Shown here: positions 42,823 to 51,462 of the stretch, in pieces
Numbering within the stretch: position 1 is the first letter of the stretch
Layout of the letters: the number at the start of each line of letters is the position of its first letter
DNA from: JACPVF01 sp964502095
Lineage (GTDB): Bacteria > Chloroflexota > Anaerolineae > Anaerolineales > Villigracilaceae
Assembly (NCBI GenBank): GCA_964502095.1
Contig: CAZCUF010000004.1
Location: forward strand, 124,001-188,000
Length of the DNA: 64,000 nucleotides
Reading direction: 5' to 3'
Program-made: the position numbers and the translations under genes
Notes under the pieces: generated by a model
Told to the model about the DNA's origin: nothing
Database searches by the model: none
Seen by the model: the letters and a program-made list of their open reading frames with translations, nothing else

Positions 42823-44567
42823 CTTACGCTCCACACCAAAAAGGCCAGGACGATCAACAGCGCGCCGAGAATGCCGAGCACGTTCCAACTCAGAATGCCG
42901 GTTTGCGTTTTCTGTAAAACGGAACCCAACTCAACGGTCCGGGAGGAGATGCGGCGATTCAGCCATTCGAAGCCGAAACTCTCGCGGCTGAGGACGTTCA
43001 TCCACGCAACGGACCGCCCCGGAGCCTGCCACCTGACCATCCAAAAGATTCCCAGCCCGAGCACGATCACGATCAACGCCAGGTACGTGAGAGGCGCCGC
43101 GAAAACCTCATGGAACAATTCGGGCAGGTTCACCGCTGAGATCGTATGAAACGGCAGTGTGTTTTGTAACAACGCGCTGAACGGCTCGATCAACAGCCAG
43201 GTCGTCAATGTGCCCAAGCCGAGCAGTCCCAGCGAGATTTTCATGGCGCGGCCTGCATCATGTGCAGGCAGTGACCGGCGCGCCGCGCCGAAGAAGACGA
43301 GCCACGTCATGCGAAGGGTGTAAAAAGCGGTCAGCCCGGCGATAATCACCATGCCCGCCAAAGCCCATATCGGCCCATTCTTTAGCCCGGATTCGAGGAT
43401 CAATTCCTTGCTCCAGAAGCCGTTCAAAATTGGAATACCCATCAGAGCCAGCGCGCCGAGCACAAACACGTTGCGCACAAACGGCATTTGTTCGCCAAGC
43501 GCGCCCATCCTGCGCATATCGCGCGTGCCGCTGGCATGAATGACCGCGCCCGCTCCGAGGAACAACAAGGCTTTGAATACCGCATGACTCAGCAAATGGA
43601 ATTGACTGGCCAGAATGCCGCCCGCACCGATGGCATATACCATGTAGCCAAGCTGGCTGACCGTTGAATAGGCCAGCGTACGCTTCAAGTCCGTGGCTGT
43701 GAGCGCCATGAAAGCCGCAATCAAGGCCGAGATGAAACCCACCAACATCACAGTCAGAGTCCAGCCGGGGACTTGCGAAAACGCCGGATAAAAACGCGCC
43801 AGCAAATAAACGCCGGCATTGACCATGGTCGCGGCATGAATGAGGGCGCTGACCGGCGTCGGCGCCTCCATCGCGTCCGGAAGCCAGGTATGAAACGGGA
43901 ACTGCGCGGACTTGGCCGCGGCGGCCAGCAAAAACCCGAAGGCGGCCAACGCCAACAGATTGGGCGGCAAAGTTCCGGCTCCCGCGAGCAAGTCGGAGAC
44001 CTGATAGCTCCCCAAAGCCGCGTAAGCCGTCAATGCGCCGGCCAATAGGCCAATGCCGCCCACCTGCGTGATGATCAGAGCTTTGATGCCGCCCGCCACT
44101 GCTTTGGGGTCATCGTTATAGAACGAGATCAGGGCATAGGAACACAGCGCGGTGATCTCCCAAAAGAAGAACATGAACAGCAGATTGCCGCTAAGCACCA
44201 ATCCCGCCATCGCGCCGATGAACAGCAGTACAAAGGCATAATAGCGGCTTAGTTGTTCTTCGCCGTGCATGTAATCCACTGAAAAGATAACGGCCAGCGA
44301 ACCGATGACGCAGGCGATGACGGTTAATGAAACGGCCAGGCCGTCGGGAATAAAAGTCAATTGACCGAAGTAACGTCCCATATCCACGCGTACAGCCGTC
44401 TCAGCGGACGAAAACGGAATCAAAGCCAGGGACGCGCACCCAGCCGCGAGACTAAAGCCAACTGCCAGGGCGTGTTGGAGGCGGGGTTGTTCATCGGGAA
44501 TGCGCCATAAAATCAGCGCCCCCAGCCAGGGCAGTCCAATTACGAGTCCGACCAGAATACCCGTCAT
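42819..44567 (-). CDS. antiporter-like subunit of group 4 hydrogenase (NuoL/HyfB-like)
   Basis: A 582-residue membrane protein with about 14 to 16 helices. It shows FSVDYMHGE, FFFWEITALCSYALISFY (helix-5 Glu), KSAQFPFHTWLPDAMEAPTPVSALIHAATM and HLLSHAVFKALLFLGAG, all standard in NuoL and HyfB/HycC subunits. The long lateral helix of NuoL seems absent; the chain ends in a final helix near residues 560-580. It lies 1 nt after the NuoK-like stop. Confidence 0.92.
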   Translation of the reverse strand: MTGILVGLVIGLPWLGALILWRIPDEQPRLQHALAVGFSLAAGCASLALIPFSSAETAVRVDMGRYFGQLTFIPDGLAVSLTVIACVIGSLAVIFSVDYMHGEEQLSRYYAFVLLFIGAMAGLVLSGNLLFMFFFWEITALCSYALISFYNDDPKAVAGGIKALIITQVGGIGLLAGALTAYAALGSYQVSDLLAGAGTLPPNLLALAAFGFLLAAAAKSAQFPFHTWLPDAMEAPTPVSALIHAATMVNAGVYLLARFYPAFSQVPGWTLTVMLVGFISALIAAFMALTATDLKRTLAYSTVSQLGYMVYAIGAGGILASQFHLLSHAVFKALLFLGAGAVIHASGTRDMRRMGALGEQMPFVRNVFVLGALALMGIPILNGFWSKELILESGLKNGPIWALAGMVIIAGLTAFYTLRMTWLVFFGAARRSLPAHDAGRAMKISLGLLGLGTLTTWLLIEPFSALLQNTLPFHTISAVNLPELFHEVFAAPLTYLALIVIVLGLGIFWMVRWQAPGRSVAWMNVLSRESFGFEWLNRRISSRTVELGSVLQKTQTGILSWNVLGILGALLIVLAFLVWSVR

Positions 44568-44568
44568 A

Positions 44569-44880
44569 CTAGCCTCGCAACGATGAGATCTTGGTCACGT
44601 CGAGCGTGCCGGTGTGTTTACGGACTTGCACCGCCAGCGCCAGCGCGATCACTGCCACGATGGTATCGGCCACGATCACCGTCGCGGCCAGGCTCTGACC
44701 AAGCCCCAAATTTCCACCCGACTTACCCGCCAGCACCAACGCCATCACCGCGGCCTTCACCAGAATTTGCAAAACCAAGACCAGCTTAACCAAATTGCGC
44801 GTGATGAGCAGGCCATAGAAGCCGACAGCCAACAGCAGTATCGTGCCGAGCAGAACTATATCGAGCGGTGAAAGATTCAT
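44569..44880 (-). CDS. NuoK/MrpC/HyfE-like subunit of the hydrogenase
   Basis: A 103-residue protein with three helices and the NuoK/MrpC pattern: NLVKLVLVLQILVKAAVMAL and SLAATVIVADTIVAVIALAL. It would link the antiporter-like subunits to the NuoJ/NuoH side. Its ATG overlaps the NuoJ-like stop by 4 nt. Confidence 0.85.
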   Translation of the reverse strand: MNLSPLDIVLLGTILLLAVGFYGLLITRNLVKLVLVLQILVKAAVMALVLAGKSGGNLGLGQSLAATVIVADTIVAVIALALAVQVRKHTGTLDVTKISSLRG

Positions 44881-45428
44881 ACGCGCAGATCCTGTTCCAA
44901 CTGGATGGCAATCGCTTTTTCTTCGCGAGCTATTTGTAAAGCCTGCTCTTCCTTATTCCTGATCGTTCTTTCCGAGAGCAGGCCCAACACTCCCATCACG
45001 CCCGAAAAAATCAAAGCGACCTGGACCCAAACGTCGAGCGCGCGTTGTTTCCACAATATATCTGCCAGCAAAACTTCACCGCTCTCAGCGGGATGCGCCA
45101 CAACCGGATACGCCATCCAGCCTGCGAAAACGGCAATGGCGCCCACGATCACAAACGCGAGCGGTTTCGGAATGATCGAAGTCGGATCATACGTATCTTC
45201 GCCGACCACGCTCAAGGTATAGACGAGCAGTACAGTCACAAGTCCCGCGCCCACACTTAGCTCGATCACAGCCACTTCATGCGCGCCGAGCAGATACAAG
45301 CTCACGCTGATCGACGCGCTGACGCAGGCCAGATACAACGTGGAAGGCAGGAGATGTTTGGAGATCATGGCGCGATACGCGCAAAATGCGGCGGCGAGGC
45401 TCAAAAGCAGATAGGCGATATTTTCCAT
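44877..45428 (-). CDS. NuoJ/MrpB-like membrane subunit of the hydrogenase
   Basis: A 183-residue protein with about five helices: LYLACVSASISVSLYLLG, then VAVIELSVGAGLVTVLLVYTL (the pi-bulge region of NuoJ-like proteins) and a late helix near 137-153, followed by a charged cytosolic tail. It is the first gene of the operon, 17 nt after the predicted transcription start. Confidence 0.8.
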   Translation of the reverse strand: MENIAYLLLSLAAAFCAYRAMISKHLLPSTLYLACVSASISVSLYLLGAHEVAVIELSVGAGLVTVLLVYTLSVVGEDTYDPTSIIPKPLAFVIVGAIAVFAGWMAYPVVAHPAESGEVLLADILWKQRALDVWVQVALIFSGVMGVLGLLSERTIRNKEEQALQIAREEKAIAIQLEQDLRV

Positions 45429-45444
45429 ATTATGGTTTCCGTCC

Positions 45445-45500
45445 GATATGAGTATAGGCGGAAGTGAAAATCTCTATATGTGGTATTAATCACAATATAG
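45445..45500 (-). promoter_or_regulatory. hydrogenase operon promoter with Crp/Fnr-type site
   Basis: Read on the minus strand, TATACT (45456-45451) can be a -10, putting the start near 45444. The box TGTGGTATTAATCACA (45479-45494) differs by one base from the Crp consensus TGTGA-N6-TCACA, lies in a longer palindrome (CTATAT and ATATAG arms at 45474 and 45495) and is centred about 42 bp upstream, the classical activator position. No good -35 is seen, consistent with activator dependence. The regulator identity is unknown. Confidence 0.45.
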
Positions 45501-45595
45501 GCTGAATTTCATCCTATCATTTTCATTATTAAAAGAAACGAGCCGATAAAGAACAATGACCGCTTCACCCTCCCCCATAGCTGGCACCGCACAAT

Positions 45596-46090
45596 TCAAT
45601 TGTCCAACGCCTCGAGAATGATCCGAACTATCTCATTCACGGGGAGCGAGATATCCACAATCAACGCGTCGGATGGCTCCTCCAGCGCTTCGAATTGACT
45701 CTTCAACATATTTGGTTTCATAAAATGCCCGCCGCGCGCCGAGATACGCGACCGGATTAAATCATAGCCACCCTTGAGATACACAAGCCGCACTTCGTCG
45801 TTATCCATCAGCAATTGCCGGCGATATCTTGCCTTGAGTGCGGAACATGCCAGCACGCCGGGACGATGCATCTTCAGCGAGGCTGAGATCAAATCGTGGA
45901 GCGAAGCAAGCCACGGGGCGCGGTCCGAATCGTCGAGCGGAATCCCGGAAGTCATTTTGGCGACATTCTCAGGCGGATGAAAGTCATCGCCATCGTAAAA
46001 GTCCCAGCCCAATCGTTCCGCCAGCATGCGGCCAACGCTGGTCTTGCCACTGCCTGAAACGCCCATCAAAATCACAAAGCGCGGAATCAT
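45596..46090 (-). CDS. gntK: gluconokinase
   Basis: A 164-residue P-loop kinase that makes 6-phosphogluconate from gluconate. GVSGSGKTS (residues 10-18) binds ATP; YDGDDFHPPENVAKM and SCSALKARYRRQL-like ACSALKARYR are gluconokinase signatures, as is GGHFMKPNML. The product feeds the 6-phosphogluconate dehydrogenase encoded at 51463. It is transcribed alone, convergent with nothing nearby. Confidence 0.92.
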   Translation of the reverse strand: MIPRFVILMGVSGSGKTSVGRMLAERLGWDFYDGDDFHPPENVAKMTSGIPLDDSDRAPWLASLHDLISASLKMHRPGVLACSALKARYRRQLLMDNDEVRLVYLKGGYDLIRSRISARGGHFMKPNMLKSQFEALEEPSDALIVDISLPVNEIVRIILEALDN

Positions 46091-46181
46091 TCACGCCCTC
46101 GATACAAGGCAAAAGAGACCGGGAAACATTAAGCCTCGTCCGTTTTCAGCGGAAATCCCTACGGCCTATTTTGCACAGGTC

Positions 46182-48020
46182 CTAAATCGCGATTCCTTTG
46201 AATTGACTCATATACAAATGATGAAAGAAGCCTTTCGCGTCCAGCAATTGCTGATGCGTACCCTGCTCCACGATCTCGCCGTCGTTAATGACGATGACAT
46301 TATCCGCATCGCGGATGGTGGAGAGGCGGTGCGCGATGATGAAGCTGGTGCGTCCTTTCATCAGGCGCAGTAAGGCCTTCTGGATGCGCGCTTCCGTGCG
46401 CGTGTCCACGCTGGAGGTGGCTTCGTCGAGAATCAGGATGCTTGGATCGGCCAACACTGCGCGTGCAATGGATAACAGTTGCCGCTGTCCCTGACTGAGA
46501 TTGCTGGCGCGCTCGGAAAGAACGGTTTGATAGCCCTGCGGCAATTGACGGATAAAGTGATCCGCGTCGGCCAGTTTGGCGGCTTCGATACATTCTTCAT
46601 CGGCGGCGTCGAGTCGTCCGTAGCGTATATTTTCCAGCACCGTATCGGCGAACAAAAAAGTGTCCTGCAACACAATGCCGAGCTTGCGCCGCAGGTCGTC
46701 TTTGGAAACCTCGCGGATATCGCGCCCGTCAATCGTGATGCGTCCGGCGTTGATCTCATAGAAGCGCGTCAACAAATTAATGATGGTGGTCTTTCCCGCG
46801 CCCGTCGGCCCGACCAATGCAATGGTCTGCCCGGCTTTGGCCTCCAGAGTCATATTTTTGATGATCGGTTGATCGGGCTGGTAGCCAAAGCAGACGTTCT
46901 CGAAGCGCACATTTCCTTTAACGGGAACAGGCAGAGGCGAGTCGGCGGCGTTATCCACTTCCACTTGCATATCAATAATTTCAAAGACGCGTTCCGCGCC
47001 GGCCAACGCGGCTTGAATCGAGTTGTACATATTCGCCAGTTGGCGTAAGGGCTGGATGAAATTTTGGGCATAGCCGATGAATGTGGCGATCATGCCAACC
47101 GTGACAAGGCCTTGCAATGCGAGATAACCGCCAAGCCCCGCCAATACAATCACAAAGAAATTACCCAGCACATTCGTAAGCGGCATGAGCATCAGCGCAT
47201 ACGTATTGGCATAGACGCCCGCTTTGAAGACTTTTTGGTTGCTGGCATGGAAGCGCTCCACAACGGTATCGCTTCTGCGAAAGGCCTTGATCACGCGCTG
47301 GCCGCTGATCGATTCCTCCATCACGCCGTTGATCTCACCCAGCTGTTTTTGCAGTTCGCGAAAACCTTTGCGCGTATAGAACGCGACGAACCGCGTGAAC
47401 CAGAACATGATCGGGACGACCAGCAAGGCGGAAAGCGCCAGCCACATATTGAGCACGAACATGGCGATCACGATGCCTATCAATGAAAGCACACTGGCCG
47501 CCAGCGAAACGACATTTTGCGAGACCGCCTGATTGATGGCGTCGATATCGTTGGTGAGGCGGCTCATCAATTCGCCCGCGCCGTGACGGTCGAAGAAGTT
47601 GATGGAAAGTTTTTGCAAATGTTCGAACAGGTCGCGGCGCAATGTGCGCAGGGCATCTTGCGAGATATGCGCCATCAGCCAGGCAGAAACCGCCTGAAAG
47701 CAGTTATCGAAGAGATAGGCAACCAATAGCAGAATTGCAAGATTCGATAAACCGGCGAGTTGTTTGGTCGAAATAAACTTATCAATGGCACGGCCGATCA
47801 AATACGGCTCGAGCAATTGAAGCAAAATATAGGCCAGCACAAAGAGCAGAACCAGCGCAAGGATCAATTTATACGGGCTGAGATACAGCGCCAGCCGCGT
47901 CAGTGCGCGGCGCGGGTTGCTGGCTTTTTCGATCCGGCCCGGGTGCATTCCGCCGCGCCCCATGGTAGAACGGATATCCGGCACAGCAGGCCGTTCATGC
48001 GAAGAAGCTGTATTGCTCAT
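46182..48020 (-). CDS. ABC exporter half-transporter with canonical Walker B Glu
   Basis: A 612-residue type IV ABC exporter subunit: six helices (about 45-335), then an ATPase domain with Walker A GPTGAGKTT, signature LSQGQ (altered from LSGGQ), Walker B ILILDEATSSVD and switch His in IAHRLST. It pairs with the product of 48017-49768 (ATGA overlap) to form a heterodimer. Changes in this signature and in the partner's Walker B fall in the same composite site, giving one degenerate and one active site. The likely role is drug or lipid export; the substrate is unknown. Confidence 0.9.
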   Translation of the reverse strand: MSNTASSHERPAVPDIRSTMGRGGMHPGRIEKASNPRRALTRLALYLSPYKLILALVLLFVLAYILLQLLEPYLIGRAIDKFISTKQLAGLSNLAILLLVAYLFDNCFQAVSAWLMAHISQDALRTLRRDLFEHLQKLSINFFDRHGAGELMSRLTNDIDAINQAVSQNVVSLAASVLSLIGIVIAMFVLNMWLALSALLVVPIMFWFTRFVAFYTRKGFRELQKQLGEINGVMEESISGQRVIKAFRRSDTVVERFHASNQKVFKAGVYANTYALMLMPLTNVLGNFFVIVLAGLGGYLALQGLVTVGMIATFIGYAQNFIQPLRQLANMYNSIQAALAGAERVFEIIDMQVEVDNAADSPLPVPVKGNVRFENVCFGYQPDQPIIKNMTLEAKAGQTIALVGPTGAGKTTIINLLTRFYEINAGRITIDGRDIREVSKDDLRRKLGIVLQDTFLFADTVLENIRYGRLDAADEECIEAAKLADADHFIRQLPQGYQTVLSERASNLSQGQRQLLSIARAVLADPSILILDEATSSVDTRTEARIQKALLRLMKGRTSFIIAHRLSTIRDADNVIVINDGEIVEQGTHQQLLDAKGFFHHLYMSQFKGIAI

Positions 48021-49768
48021 ACCGTCTCCAACTTTACGCCGTCGCCCAACTGCGAGGCATAAATTTCCTGATAAACCGGGCTGGATTGCATCAACTCGCT
48101 ATGCGTTCCCTGCGCCACGATTCTGCCTTCATCCAAAACCACGATCTTATCCGCATGCAAAACGGTGCTGATGCGTTGCGCCACCACAAAACTGGTGCTA
48201 TTGCGCGTCCAGTCTTTCATGGCATCCTGAATCTTCGTTTCCGTTTCCACGTCAACGGAACTCGTACTGTCATCGAGAATCAGAATCGACGGTCTCAACA
48301 AAAGCGCCCGCGCAATGGCAATGCGCTGTTTTTGTCCGCCGGAGAGATTCACGCCGCGCTCTTCGATGCGCGTTTCATAACCGTTGGCGAGATTCATGAT
48401 GAAGTCATGCGCCTGCGCGGCTTTTGCCGCCGCGATCACTTCCTCATCGCTGGCCTCGGGCTTCCCGTAGCGGATATTATTTTTCACCGTATCGGAGAAC
48501 AAAATCGTCTCCTGCGGCACAATACCCACGCGCAATAACAGATCGCCCTGTTTTACTTCACGAATGTCCACGCCGTTCCACGTGACCCTGCCGGAGGCAA
48601 CGTCGTAAAAGCGCGGCACGAGGTTGACAATGGAGGATTTGCCCGCGCCCGTCGCGCCGAGGATGGCGATGGTCTGCCCCGGCTCCGCGATTACATCCAC
48701 GCCTCGCAGGACAAGCCCATCGTTGGTTCCGTTATAGTGAAAGTTCACGCCCTCGAACGCGATCCGCTCCCCGTCTCCATCCGGCAATGCCAGCGGATCT
48801 GAAACATCCTGCACTTCCGGCGCGGTCTCCAACACCTCGTTGATACGTTCGGAGGATGCCGTAGCCGCCGCGACGACGTTCGCCAGCATGACCATGATTC
48901 CCAGCGGGCCCAGCGTAGTTTGCAGATAATTGATGAACGCCACGATCTGTCCCACCGAAACGCCGCCCGCCACAGATTGAATCCCGCCAGCCCAGATCAC
49001 GATCACCATGCCGATATTAACGAAGATGCCCATCGACGGCGAAAGAGTCGCCATGAAGCGCATTACGCGAATATTGCGCGCAGTGTAATCCTCGTTGGCA
49101 TCTGCAAAACGCTCGTCTTCGTATTCGGCGCGCACGAAGGCCTTGACCAGTCTCACGCCGGCAATGTTCTCCTGTAACATGGCATTGAGGCGATCCAGCT
49201 TCTTTTGAACAGTGAGAAACAACGGTCCCATCTGCGAGACGAAGAACATAATCACCAATGCAGTAGCCAATAAAACCGGCATTACCATCAGCGCCAGGCG
49301 GCTGTCCGTGACAAACATCAAAATCAGACTGCCCACCATCAACAGCGGCGCGCGCGTCCCGATCCGAATCGAGACCTGCACCATACGCTGAAAAACGGAG
49401 GTGTCGCTGGAAAGGCGCACCATCAACTGGCCTGTGTTGAGGTGGTCGAGATTCCCAAACGAAAAAGACTGTATTTTGAGAAACAACGCCTCACGCAAGT
49501 CGCGCGCCACGCTCTCCCCCACTTGAATTGAAAGGATGTTATTTCCGATGGCAAACACCGTTTGTAAAGCGGAAATCGTCAGCATGATCAGGGTCGTTAC
49601 GATCACCACGCGCATATCATGAGCATTGATACCCTGGTCGATGATGCGCTCGATCAGGCGCGGAATCGCCAGGTCGATCAACGTGACCATGATCAGCAGG
49701 GCCAGTGCAGTAATGCCCCGCCGCCAATATGGTTTGACAAAACGTAATAACTTTCGAATTTGACTCAT
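48017..49768 (-). CDS. ABC exporter half-transporter with degenerate Walker B
   Basis: A 583-residue ABC exporter subunit with six helices, Walker A GATGAGKSS, a canonical LSGGQ signature, but Walker B ILILDDSTSSVD with Asp in place of the catalytic Glu and Gln in the switch position (VAQRIST). Such pairs resemble BmrCD and TM287/288. It follows the MarR regulator gene by 48 nt and is probably controlled by it. Confidence 0.9.
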   Translation of the reverse strand: MSQIRKLLRFVKPYWRRGITALALLIMVTLIDLAIPRLIERIIDQGINAHDMRVVIVTTLIMLTISALQTVFAIGNNILSIQVGESVARDLREALFLKIQSFSFGNLDHLNTGQLMVRLSSDTSVFQRMVQVSIRIGTRAPLLMVGSLILMFVTDSRLALMVMPVLLATALVIMFFVSQMGPLFLTVQKKLDRLNAMLQENIAGVRLVKAFVRAEYEDERFADANEDYTARNIRVMRFMATLSPSMGIFVNIGMVIVIWAGGIQSVAGGVSVGQIVAFINYLQTTLGPLGIMVMLANVVAAATASSERINEVLETAPEVQDVSDPLALPDGDGERIAFEGVNFHYNGTNDGLVLRGVDVIAEPGQTIAILGATGAGKSSIVNLVPRFYDVASGRVTWNGVDIREVKQGDLLLRVGIVPQETILFSDTVKNNIRYGKPEASDEEVIAAAKAAQAHDFIMNLANGYETRIEERGVNLSGGQKQRIAIARALLLRPSILILDDSTSSVDVETETKIQDAMKDWTRNSTSFVVAQRISTVLHADKIVVLDEGRIVAQGTHSELMQSSPVYQEIYASQLGDGVKLETV

Positions 49769-49816
49769 GTTATTTATACCGGGACGGCTGATGCTTTCTG
49801 CAATGCCGGATGCGCA

Positions 49817-50260
49817 TTACCCCAGCATCCTCCGCATGACTTCCATGGCATGGATCACTATTTCCAATTCAGCGGCGCTCAGCGCGCCCATGCGTTCCTT
49901 CATCCATTCGCGCGCTTCCTTGAACACTTCATCCAGCAAACGACCGCCGGCGTCCGTCAAAGTCAATTCCACATAGCGGCGATCCTGCTTATTTTGGACG
50001 CGCTTCACCAACCCCTTATTGACGAGAGCGTCCACTGCCTGACTGATCGCCGGGCGGCTGATATTCCTGGCCGCCGCCAATTCACTAATGGAACCGGCGC
50101 CGCGGCGCACGTACCGCAATACATGAAACTGTTCCACAGAAATATCGAACTGGCCGGCGGCTTGCGCGCGCAGATGGGCGCGTACCGTGCCCCACAAGGG
50201 CGGGATCGTTTCCCAAAAACGATCGATCGCCTGTTCTCGCAATCGTTCGATCGATGCCAT
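49817..50260 (-). CDS. MarR-family transcriptional regulator
   Basis: A 147-residue winged-helix protein: ISVEQFHVLRYVRRGAGS, recognition part LAAARNISRPAISQAVDAL, wing RVQNKQDRRYVELTLTDAG. It probably represses the ABC exporter operon that it heads. The ATG at 50260 is preferred over an in-frame TTG at 50272; GGAAGG lies close upstream. Confidence 0.88.
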   Translation of the reverse strand: MASIERLREQAIDRFWETIPPLWGTVRAHLRAQAAGQFDISVEQFHVLRYVRRGAGSISELAAARNISRPAISQAVDALVNKGLVKRVQNKQDRRYVELTLTDAGGRLLDEVFKEAREWMKERMGALSAAELEIVIHAMEVMRRMLG

Positions 50261-50798
50261 AATTCCTTCCAATACATTTAAATATGTTAATGGTTAAGTG
50301 TCGAAACTATTATATCCCTCTGTCATCCATTGTCAATCCCGCTGTTCTCGAACGACCAGCATGATGTCCGGGGATGGCTGTGAACATCTCGTTATAATGA
50401 TTTCCTAAATGGTCGTTCGGAATAGGTTATACGTGTAGGGGACGTTCTCTAACGTCACCGTCGGCGTAAGAGAACGCCGACTACACAGAAAATTTCCAAT
50501 AACATATGAACGATCACATAAATGCCAACGCCCTTCATTTATTTAAGATATTCATCATCCAACATTAAGGAAATATAAATATTTTGGTGATAAAGTGAAT
50601 ATAGTATATGGTTGCCGTTTAACAAGAGAGGTATTTCGCGCGCGGGTTGAATAAACATGAATATCCATCGCTGAAATGCTTTTCCACCGGCAACAACTCT
50701 TTCGAAAGTGGGCGCTTTATAATGGTTTTTAGAATAACTTCATTTACTTTTGCCTGTTCCTTAAGTTCGTCAATCGGGCATACAGCGGGGAGGAATCA
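50261..50798. other. Divergent intergenic region with inverted repeats
   Basis: About 540 bases between marR (minus) and the HAD gene (plus). It contains AT-rich palindromic bits next to marR (ATTTAAAT at 50276-50283, possible MarR operator), a 10-bp inverted repeat (CGAACGACCA at 50349-50358, TGGTCGTTCG at 50410-50419) and the palindromic element at 50433-50486. No gene was seen. Confidence 0.5.
50433..50486. repeat. 54-bp imperfect palindromic element (REP/MITE-like)
   Basis: GTGTAGGGGACGTTCTCT at 50433-50450 and AGAGAACGCCGACTACAC at 50469-50486 are inverted copies with 15 of 18 bases matching. No transposase is present. It resembles dispersed palindromic elements of bacterial intergenic regions, but no second copy was noticed in this window. 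Confidence 0.5.
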
Positions 50799-51431
50799 AT
50801 GACCGCATCTGCCTCGATCAACACTCTCTTTCTGGATATCGGCGGTGTGCTGTTGACGAACGGCTGGGACCGCGAGGCGCGCACACGCGCCGCTCAAAAA
50901 TTCAAGCTCGACTATAACGAGATGGATGAACGCCATCACCTGACCTTCGACACCTACGAAGAAGGCAAACTGAGTCTCGACGAATACCTGACCCGCGTTG
51001 TCTTTTACGAGAAACGTCCGTTCACACGCGGAGATTTCAGGACCTTCATGTTCGCCCAGTCCCAGCCGTTTTCGGATATGCTCGACCTGATGCGCAGGCT
51101 GAAGTCGCAATATCATTTGCGCCTCGCGGCAGTCAGCAACGAAGGCCGGGAACTGACCGTGTATCGCGTGCAACACTTCCAACTGGAATCCCTGATCGAC
51201 TTTTTCATTTCCTCCTGCTTTGTCCATTATCGCAAGCCGGATGCCGATATGTATCGAATCGCGCTGGATATCGCCCAGACTTCGCCGGAACAGGTCGCCT
51301 ATATTGACGACCGCGCCTTATTCGTCGAAGTGGCGCAGGGCCTCGGAATTCGAGGCATCGTCCATAAGGACCTGGCGGGCACGCAAAAAGCGCTGGCAGA
51401 GCTGGGTCTGAAATTGGATCAAAAATCATAA
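50799..51431 (+). CDS. HAD-superfamily hydrolase, subfamily IA-like
   Basis: A 210-residue phosphatase-like protein. Motif I reads FLDIGGVLLT, with Gly in place of the second Asp of DxD, a change common in the epoxide-hydrolase-N-terminal-like group; motif II AVSNEG, motif III YRKPDADMY and motif IV YIDDR are present. The substrate is unknown; position 31 nt before gnd suggests a sugar phosphate. GGGGAGGA precedes the ATG. Confidence 0.85.
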   Translation: MTASASINTLFLDIGGVLLTNGWDREARTRAAQKFKLDYNEMDERHHLTFDTYEEGKLSLDEYLTRVVFYEKRPFTRGDFRTFMFAQSQPFSDMLDLMRRLKSQYHLRLAAVSNEGRELTVYRVQHFQLESLIDFFISSCFVHYRKPDADMYRIALDIAQTSPEQVAYIDDRALFVEVAQGLGIRGIVHKDLAGTQKALAELGLKLDQKS

Positions 51432-51462
51432 TCAACTTTTATAAAAGATTGGATTTACAGCA

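Noticed and set aside
36977..45428. Respiratory complex I (nuo) operon
   Set aside because: The NuoD-like subunit keeps both nickel-binding Cys pairs and a HycI-type protease follows; NuoE, F and G are missing.
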